From MED-G105 sp039814575 (GTDB lineage: Bacteria; Pseudomonadota; Alphaproteobacteria; Caulobacterales; Parvularculaceae): a DNA stretch of 64,000 nucleotides. Shown here piece by piece: positions 58,108 to 64,000 of this stretch. Under the pieces are notes generated by a model. It saw only the letters and a list, made by a program, of their open reading frames with translations, was not told the DNA's origin and ran no database searches. The stretch covers positions 1 through 64,000 of the forward strand of contig JBCCAY010000019.1 of the NCBI GenBank assembly GCA_039814575.1, in the 5' to 3' direction. Within the stretch, counting starts at the first letter, position 1, and each line of letters opens with the position of its first letter. Position numbers and translations under genes: made by a program.

Positions 58108-59124
58108 TTGACCGAAACGCGCGATAAAGCGACGTCGGATGGAATGCGTCGAACAAGCATTGCAAAAAACGCCGAGAATGACGGCGGCGCTTTGCCGGGG
58201 CAGTTTTTCGGCTCCCATGACTCCCTTTTTATCCGGGTGGCGTCCGGCGTCGTGCTTGGGCCGGTGGCGCTCATCGCTTGTTATGTGGGTGGTCCGGCCT
58301 TTGCGGGATTGATCGGATTTCTCGTTGTCCTGATGGCGTTTGAATGGACGCGCATGGTCGCGGGACGCGATCCGGGGCTTTCGTTTTATGCGCTCGCCGT
58401 ATTTTCGGCGCTCGCAATGATCGCCGCCGCGGCTGGCTTTTACCCCTTGGCGTATGCGCTTGCCGGGCTTGCCGGGCTCGCTGCGTTCATCGCCGTGCGC
58501 ATTGGCGGAGCGGGGCGCTGGGCGCCGCAACAGAACACAGCGCTGCGCGAGCATACCGAGCGCTCGGTGGCCGCGCCTGGGACATGGACGGCGGGGAAAT
58601 GGACGGCGGGGGCATGGGCGGCGGTCGGCGCGGTTTACATCACCGCGCCCTCGGTGGCGCTTATTTGGTTGCGCGATGGTGTCGATAATGGCCGCGGGCT
58701 TATTTTCCTCCTCTTTGGGATTGTTTGGGCGGCGGATTCTGCGGCGTATCTGGGGGGGCGCTTTTTTCGCGGCCCGCGCCTGTCGCCAACCTTGTCGCCG
58801 GCCAAGACGTGGTCCGGCGCTGTTTGCGGCGTCATCGCCGGCGGCCTTGTGGGGTTTTTCGCCGTTCCGACGTTAACCGGCATTGTCCCGTCCGGCGATC
58901 CGCTCGACCGCTTGTTTTATGGGTTGGCGGGCGCGGCGCTCGGCCTTGCCTCTATTCTTGGCGATATTCTGGAGTCTGCGTTCAAAAGGGTGTTCGGGGT
59001 CAAAGACAGTAGCGGGTTTATCCCCGGCCATGGCGGCGTTCTCGATCGATTAGACGGCATGATCGTCGCCACGGTGTCGATTGCGCTCATCTTGTACGGA
59101 CAAATCCTTTTCGCCCAATTTTGA
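58108..59124 (+). CDS. cdsA: Phosphatidate cytidylyltransferase
   Basis: CdsA makes CDP-diacylglycerol from CTP and phosphatidate. The 338-residue membrane protein has about eight hydrophobic segments and the C-terminal signature FKRVFGVKDSSGFIPGHGGVLDRLDG, which holds the catalytic Asp and Lys. A Trp/Thr/Ala-rich loop (about 150-175, GTWTAGKWTAGAW) is extra. The start is TTG at 58108, where AGGTGAGGGGG gives a strong ribosome-binding site. The position between uppS and dxr is conserved in the group. Confidence 0.94.
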   Translation: MTETRDKATSDGMRRTSIAKNAENDGGALPGQFFGSHDSLFIRVASGVVLGPVALIACYVGGPAFAGLIGFLVVLMAFEWTRMVAGRDPGLSFYALAVFSALAMIAAAAGFYPLAYALAGLAGLAAFIAVRIGGAGRWAPQQNTALREHTERSVAAPGTWTAGKWTAGAWAAVGAVYITAPSVALIWLRDGVDNGRGLIFLLFGIVWAADSAAYLGGRFFRGPRLSPTLSPAKTWSGAVCGVIAGGLVGFFAVPTLTGIVPSGDPLDRLFYGLAGAALGLASILGDILESAFKRVFGVKDSSGFIPGHGGVLDRLDGMIVATVSIALILYGQILFAQF

Positions 59125-59331
59125 GCCGTTCTCAGAGCCTCTGTTTTGTCGTGCTTCTTTTGCGCATAACCGCACACGCTTTTCTGTGAAGCGCTCTTGT
59201 TCGTCGGGCGCCGTACGGCTTTGGCCCACGGCGCATAATGCGCTAGGACCGGGGATGGGTTCGGCCTGCTATGGCTTAAGGCGGTCGTTGCGTGTTTAAG
59301 AATGGCGCGTTTGAGAACGAAGGGGTTACGG

Positions 59332-60606
59332 GTGGCGATAGAAGGGCGAACGGCGAACGGCCATGCGTCGATAGACAAGCGTGTAGACAAGCGTTTCGTT
59401 GGCGCGCAGGCGCTCAATCAATGCACGCGGCGGATAACCGTGCTCGGCGCAACCGGGTCTGTCGGTGAAAGCACGCTTGATTTGGTGCGCTTCGCCAATG
59501 ATCGCGGCGACGCTGAAATCGCTGTCGAGGCGCTGACGGCGAACACGAATGTTGCGCGCCTCGCTGAGCAAGCCCGCGCGTTTAACGTCCGTTTCGCCGC
59601 TATTGCAGACGCGTCCCTTAAAGAAGACCTTAAGGCGGCGCTCGCCGGAACCGATATCGAAATTGGCGCAGGGCCCGAAGCCATCGTGTCGGCTGCTGAA
59701 CGTGATGCGGATTGGGTGATGGCGGCGATTGTCGGCGCCGCGGGCCTCGCGCCCACTATGGCGGCGGCCGAACGTGGCGCTGCAGTGGCGCTCGCCAACA
59801 AAGAATGTCTCGTTTGCGCCGGCGCGCTTTTGACGAAAACCGTGCGCGAGGCGGGCGGCGTATTATTGCCGGTGGATTCGGAGCATAACGCGATTTTTCA
59901 GGTGTTCGATTTTGAACGCCCGCACCGCATTTCACGCCTTATTCTGACGGCGTCAGGCGGACCGTTCCGGGAATGGTCGCTGGAGAAAATGGCGGCCGCG
60001 ACGCCGGCCGAGGCAGTCGCGCACCCCAATTGGAGCATGGGCGCGAAAATTTCGGTTGATTCCGCGACCATGATGAACAAGGGCCTGGAGCTTATCGAGG
60101 CGGATCATCTGTTCCCGACGCCGGCGGAAAAAATCGAAATTCTCGTTCATCCGCAATCGGTTATCCATTCCATGGTCGAATATGTCGACGGCTCGGTGTT
60201 GGCCCAATTGGGAACCCCGGACATGCGCACGCCGATCGCTTCCACCTTGGCGTGGCCGGACCGCATTGAGAGCCCTTCAGAAAAGCTCGATTTCTCGAAG
60301 ATTGCGGCGCTGACATTTGAAACGCCGGACCAAACGCGCTTCCCAGCTTTGCGGCTTGCCCGCGAAGCCCTTGAAAAAGGTGGGTTTTTCCCCGCAACCT
60401 TGAACGCCGCGAACGAGGTCGCCGTGGCTGCTTTTCTTAAAAATCGATTAAAATTTCTGGACATTGCTGCTGTGACGGAGCAGGTTTTGAGCGATGCGGA
60501 GAGGCTGAACGGGCCCTTCGACGCGGCCAGTCTTGAAGAAGCAATAGATGCTGACTTGGCGGCCCGGCGGATGGCGATGGACGAGGCCGCCCAGCGTGCG
60601 ATCTAG
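59332..60606 (+). CDS. dxr: 1-deoxy-D-xylulose 5-phosphate reductoisomerase
   Basis: Dxr converts DXP to MEP with NADPH, the committed step of the non-mevalonate isoprenoid pathway. The roughly 424-residue protein has the nucleotide motif ITVLGATGSVGESTLDLV, ALANKECLVCAG, the metal/substrate segment LPVDSEHNAIFQ, LTASGGPFRE, and NWSMGAKISVDSATMMNKGLELIEA. The first 25-35 residues precede the core. GTG at 59332 follows GAAGGGG; an ATG at 59302 is also open but has no such site. It lies between cdsA and rseP. Confidence 0.95.
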   Translation: MAIEGRTANGHASIDKRVDKRFVGAQALNQCTRRITVLGATGSVGESTLDLVRFANDRGDAEIAVEALTANTNVARLAEQARAFNVRFAAIADASLKEDLKAALAGTDIEIGAGPEAIVSAAERDADWVMAAIVGAAGLAPTMAAAERGAAVALANKECLVCAGALLTKTVREAGGVLLPVDSEHNAIFQVFDFERPHRISRLILTASGGPFREWSLEKMAAATPAEAVAHPNWSMGAKISVDSATMMNKGLELIEADHLFPTPAEKIEILVHPQSVIHSMVEYVDGSVLAQLGTPDMRTPIASTLAWPDRIESPSEKLDFSKIAALTFETPDQTRFPALRLAREALEKGGFFPATLNAANEVAVAAFLKNRLKFLDIAAVTEQVLSDAERLNGPFDAASLEEAIDADLAARRMAMDEAAQRAI

Positions 60607-60743
60607 ATGGCGTTGATGGACGTCTTCTAGAAGAGCTGTGGCGGAGAACGGTAACAGGGCGGGCGGCGTAGGGCCTTTTTGGTTCCAAGTGTCAGGCCAT
60701 TACAAGGCTTGGACGCGGAGCCAAATAGGCTGAAAGAGTAACG

Positions 60744-62033
60744 ATGAACCCTCTCGGCTTTCCTCTTGAACAGCTTTTTATCCTGCCCGTCTCGATCTTT
60801 GCGTTCATCGTCCTGTTGACGATCATCGTCTTCTTTCACGAATACGGACACTTCTCCGCCGCGCGTCTTCTCGGCGTGCGGGTGGATGTTTTTTCGATTG
60901 GATTCGGCAAACCGATCCTCACTTGGATTGACCGCAAAGGAACCGAATGGCGCATCTCGCGCTTGCCGTTCGGCGGTTATGTGAAGTTTTTCGGCGATGC
61001 GTCGGCGGCCTCGACGCCGTCGCGGGACGTCATTGAAGAGCAAGCCGCGGGGACTGATGAGGATGCGCCGCGCGCGGCGTTGACGACGCAATTTCCGCGT
61101 CCTGGCGACGGCGACGCTGTCGGTGCCGCCATGACCGCTGAAGAGCGCGCGGTTTGTTTTCATTTCAAGCCAGTTTGGGCCCGGGCGATCATCGTCGCCG
61201 CCGGACCGATCGCCAATTTCGTCCTCGCGACCGCGATCTTTTGGGCTTTGTTGATGTCTCTCGGCACTTATGTGACCGAGGCGCGGGTTGGCCAAGTGGT
61301 TGCCGGAAGCGCTGCCGAAGAAGCGGGTTTTTTGCCGGGGGACGCGATTCTCAGGGCAAATGAGCGGCGGATCGTTGCGTTTGACGATTTGCGGTCGATC
61401 ACAATGTTGTCGGCCGGTGAAACCATCGCTTTTGAAGTCGATCGAAACGGCGAAACGCTTGTTATTGAAGCGACCCCGCGTCGGCAAGAAGTTGACGACG
61501 CTTTTGGAAACAAAGTGACCACCGGCGTCCTCGGCGTCATCGCTGATGGCGATACGACGGAGTTCGTTCGTTACGGCCCGTGGCCGGCCTTGAAAGCCGC
61601 GATGAAGGAAGTTGCCGACATCATCGGGGCTACGTTGAAATTCCTGAGCCGTCTCGTTGTTGGCAAGGAAGATAAACGCCAACTGGGCGGGCCCATTAAA
61701 ATGGCGCAATACGCCGGGCAATCCGCGGTTTCGGGGTTTTCCGAAGAGGCCTCAGGCTTCTCAGCCTTTGTCGACAGCCTGAAGATCAGCCTGATTAATT
61801 TCATCAATTTGGCGGCGGTCGTCTCTGTTTCGATCGGGTTCTTGAATTTGTTGCCGATACCTGTTCTCGACGGCGGCCATTTGTTGTACTACGCCTACGA
61901 AACGATCGCGGGGAAGCCGCTCGGCGCGCGCGCGCAGGCGGTTGGATTTCAGGTGGGGCTCATTCTTCTTGCATCTTTTATGCTGTTTGTGACGTGGAAC
62001 GACGTCAGCAATCTTCTTTCCTCGCTTAGCTAG
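60744..62033 (+). CDS. rseP: RIP metalloprotease RseP
   Basis: RseP is a site-2-type intramembrane protease that releases sigma factors by cutting anti-sigma proteins and clears signal peptides. The 429-residue protein has the zinc motif HEYGH (about 32-36), the FSIGFGKPI segment, a PDZ domain (VGQVVAGSAAEEAGFLPGDAI), and a C-terminal LNLLPIPVLDGGHLLYY with the third zinc ligand Asp. A cytoplasmic/periplasmic insert rich in acidic residues (about 85-140) lies after the first helices. It is followed after 9 bp by bamA. Confidence 0.96.
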   Translation: MNPLGFPLEQLFILPVSIFAFIVLLTIIVFFHEYGHFSAARLLGVRVDVFSIGFGKPILTWIDRKGTEWRISRLPFGGYVKFFGDASAASTPSRDVIEEQAAGTDEDAPRAALTTQFPRPGDGDAVGAAMTAEERAVCFHFKPVWARAIIVAAGPIANFVLATAIFWALLMSLGTYVTEARVGQVVAGSAAEEAGFLPGDAILRANERRIVAFDDLRSITMLSAGETIAFEVDRNGETLVIEATPRRQEVDDAFGNKVTTGVLGVIADGDTTEFVRYGPWPALKAAMKEVADIIGATLKFLSRLVVGKEDKRQLGGPIKMAQYAGQSAVSGFSEEASGFSAFVDSLKISLINFINLAAVVSVSIGFLNLLPIPVLDGGHLLYYAYETIAGKPLGARAQAVGFQVGLILLASFMLFVTWNDVSNLLSSLS

Positions 62034-62042
62034 GTATTCACG

Positions 62043-64000
62043 ATGGGTGTGGTTCGTTTGACGAGCGGTGCGCTGCTAAAGGGATTTATCATCCCGCTAC
62101 TTATCTTTGGACTGATTACCGCAGCCTCTCTTGAAGACGCGCGCGCCCAAACGGCGTCGGCTTCTCGGGTTTCGGATCTTGACGCTGCGCTCGCCGCGCA
62201 AGCGCAAGCGAACCCGCTCGTTCGGGCGGTTGCGGTTCGGGGCAATCAACGTATCGAAGCGCAGACGGTGGCGTCCTATTTGGTCGTCCAGCCGGGCGAT
62301 CGGGCGAGCGACGCGTTGCTTGATCTTGGCGTTAAGACGCTTTTCAACACCGGGCTCTTTTCCAACGTTGAACTGGCGATGCAGCCGGACGGGACGCTGC
62401 TGATTTCCGTTGAAGAAAACCCGATCGTCAACCGGGTTCTGTTCGAAGGCAATCGCCGGGTCAAAGAAGACAAGATTACCGAAGAGACGCAATTGACAGC
62501 GCGGGGCGTGTTCACCCGAGCCAAAGTGCAAGCGGACGTTCAGCGTATTATTGAAGTTTACCGCCGAACCGGTCGTTTTGCTGCGACGGTGACGCCGAAA
62601 GTGACCCCGCTAGAGCAAAACCGCGTCGACGTCATTTACGAGATCGATGAGGGCCCGAAAACCGGCGTTGCGAAAATCAACTTCGCCGGCAATGAAGCGT
62701 ACACCGCGGGCGAATTGCGCGGCGTTTTGCTGACGAAAGAAAGTCGTTGGTGGCGGCTCTTTTCGTCCAACAGTAATTATGATCCGGACCGCTTGGAATA
62801 TGAGCGCGATCTCTTGCGCCAGTTCTATGAGCGGAACGGTTACGCCGACTTTCAAGTCGTGTCGGCGGTGGCCGAGCTAACGCCAGATCGCGAAGATTTC
62901 TTCATCACGTTCGCGGTTGACGAAGGCGCTCAGTACACGATCGGCGACGTGCGCGTGAAGACGACGCTTGATCGCCTCGATGAGGGCACGCTTGAACGCA
63001 TCATCCCGATCCGTTCCGGTCAAATCTATGACGGCGACAAGATCAAAAAGGCGACGGAATCGATCACGTTCGCCACGGGCTCCCTTGGTTACGCCTTCGT
63101 CGATGTTCGCCCCAATTTAGAGCGAAACGAGGATGCAAAAACGATCGATCTAACGCTGCAGGTGAACGAAGGCCCGCGCGTTTATGTCGAGCGCATCAAT
63201 ATCAAGGGCAACACCCGCACGCTCGACAAAGTCATCCGGCGCGAATTGCGCCTCGTGGAAGGGGATGCGTTCAACCGCGTTCTGGTTGATCGCTCGAACG
63301 CTCGGGTGCGCGCGCTGCGATATTTCGGGGACGTTCAAATCGAAGAAAAACCGGGCTCGGCGCCGGACCGTACGGAACTTGACGTTAGCGTGCAAGAACA
63401 ATCGACGGGCGCTTTCAGTGTCGGCGTCGGCGTTTCATCGACGGAGAACTTCATTCTCGATTTCTCGATTGAAGAACGCAATTTGATGGGGCGCGGACAA
63501 TTTATGCGCCTGCGCGCCCAGACGAGTTCGCGCACGCGGAATATCGACCTACGGTTTACGCAGCCCTATTTCCTCGACCGCAATATGGCGGCGGGCTTTT
63601 CGATTTTTAACGCCCGTACCCAGTTTCTTGAGACCGCTTTCGTCGGTGGTCGTTTAGAGCGCGGAGATCCCTTTTTGGTCCGTAATCGAACGGGTTTTGG
63701 GCTAAATGCTGGGTTTCAAATTTCTGAGTTTGGTCGCGGGTCCATTCAGTACCAATTGGCGAGCGATAACGTTACCTATGACCAGCTTTCCAGCGTTCAG
63801 ATTCCGGTCGGCGAAGATCCTTCAGCCGAATTGATTCCCGGTCTGCCTTCGTCAGAGTTCACCGTTGTGCAAGACGGTGCGTCGCAGGTTATTACATCGG
63901 ATGTCTGTAACTTTTTGGTGCAGTCGTTTAATTCATCGTGTCGCTCTCGTGGACGCTTTCTAACGTCCCTGATCGGCTACTCAGTTTCCTTCGATAGTCG
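62043..64000 (+). CDS. bamA: Outer membrane assembly factor BamA (5' part)
   Basis: BamA inserts beta-barrel proteins in the outer membrane. The reading frame is open from the ATG at 62043 to the window edge, giving 652 residues of what should be about 750-800; the end of the barrel is missing. After a signal peptide (about 1-36, cut after ARA) come POTRA domains (VRAVAVRGNQRIEAQTVASYL at the first, VNRVLFEGNRRVKEDKI at the second, later YVERINIKGNTRT), and then the barrel with GFQISEFGRG. A Cys pair within the barrel (VCNFLVQSFNSSC, about 620-632) fits an outer loop disulfide. Downstream genes are outside the window. Confidence 0.96.
   Translation, partial: MGVVRLTSGALLKGFIIPLLIFGLITAASLEDARAQTASASRVSDLDAALAAQAQANPLVRAVAVRGNQRIEAQTVASYLVVQPGDRASDALLDLGVKTLFNTGLFSNVELAMQPDGTLLISVEENPIVNRVLFEGNRRVKEDKITEETQLTARGVFTRAKVQADVQRIIEVYRRTGRFAATVTPKVTPLEQNRVDVIYEIDEGPKTGVAKINFAGNEAYTAGELRGVLLTKESRWWRLFSSNSNYDPDRLEYERDLLRQFYERNGYADFQVVSAVAELTPDREDFFITFAVDEGAQYTIGDVRVKTTLDRLDEGTLERIIPIRSGQIYDGDKIKKATESITFATGSLGYAFVDVRPNLERNEDAKTIDLTLQVNEGPRVYVERINIKGNTRTLDKVIRRELRLVEGDAFNRVLVDRSNARVRALRYFGDVQIEEKPGSAPDRTELDVSVQEQSTGAFSVGVGVSSTENFILDFSIEERNLMGRGQFMRLRAQTSSRTRNIDLRFTQPYFLDRNMAAGFSIFNARTQFLETAFVGGRLERGDPFLVRNRTGFGLNAGFQISEFGRGSIQYQLASDNVTYDQLSSVQIPVGEDPSAELIPGLPSSEFTVVQDGASQVITSDVCNFLVQSFNSSCRSRGRFLTSLIGYSVSFDS

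Noticed and set aside
60627..61721. Minus-strand frame of 364 codons across rseP
   Set aside because: Antisense image of RseP; no start signal or family features.

Overview
The window is chromosomal DNA of a Gram-negative alphaproteobacterium. The evidence is the run rpsB-tsf-pyrH-frr-uppS-cdsA-dxr-rseP-bamA behind dnaE, the pyrB/plsY/dprA/topA and rnr neighbourhood, a gatCAB amidotransferase, and small alphaproteobacterial families (PilZ and PAS proteins, a one-repeat Sel1 protein). Bulk GC looks like roughly 58-60% by eye. I cannot name the genus; a marine Caulobacterales/Parvularculales-type organism would fit. I see no rRNA, tRNA, CRISPR array, prophage or transposase gene.

Layout. 1-2,050 is visibly AT-richer than the rest. 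It holds an HD-domain/hypothetical gene pair and a secreted SFPD-repeat protein, and looks acquired. 2,108-9,121: an orphan rfbD, a DUF2330 + RnfD-like membrane pair, an AhpD-like protein, uvrC and a DUF3592 protein. 9,157-13,857: a LysR/VOC divergent pair, then a minus-strand operon of a Ca2+/Na+ antiporter and three pterin genes (PTR1/FolM-like reductase, FolB-like aldolase, PTPS-like protein lacking key catalytic residues), and a tiny membrane-peptide gene with a good promoter. 14,069-20,322: PAS, VOC, DedA, two PilZ genes, an Atm1-type ABC exporter and DUF3137. 20,381-25,726: two copies of a large palindromic repeat flank a RecD-like helicase/xthA pair, then rnr and an M23 lipoprotein. 25,825-34,451: S41 peptidase, topA, a small gene, dprA, plsY, pyrB (no pyrC) and ruvX. 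34,678-48,451: a secreted gluzincin-type peptidase, gatC-gatA, ggt and a hydrolase lodged before gatB, envelope proteins, a GT39-type glycosyltransferase, a Sel1 protein, malate synthase G with a structured leader, a GNAT protein and a second tiny membrane peptide. 48,637-64,000: dnaE and the translation/envelope cluster, ending inside bamA.

How the genes work together. The right third is housekeeping: replication (DnaE), translation (S2, EF-Ts, RRF), UMP phosphorylation, undecaprenyl-PP, CDP-diacylglycerol and MEP-pathway synthesis, and outer-membrane assembly. The middle adds DNA topology and repair (TopA, DprA, RuvX, UvrC, ExoIII, RecD-like) and tRNA-Gln/Asn amidation. The points most worth a second look are the leader of glcB, whose complementary segments can either hide or free the ribosome-binding site; the knot-type SFPD repeat protein; the PTPS-like protein without its catalytic Cys and Glu beside FolB/FolM-like genes; and two untracked membrane micropeptides, each with a promoter-like sequence. 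Statements on families are from memory; no searches were run.
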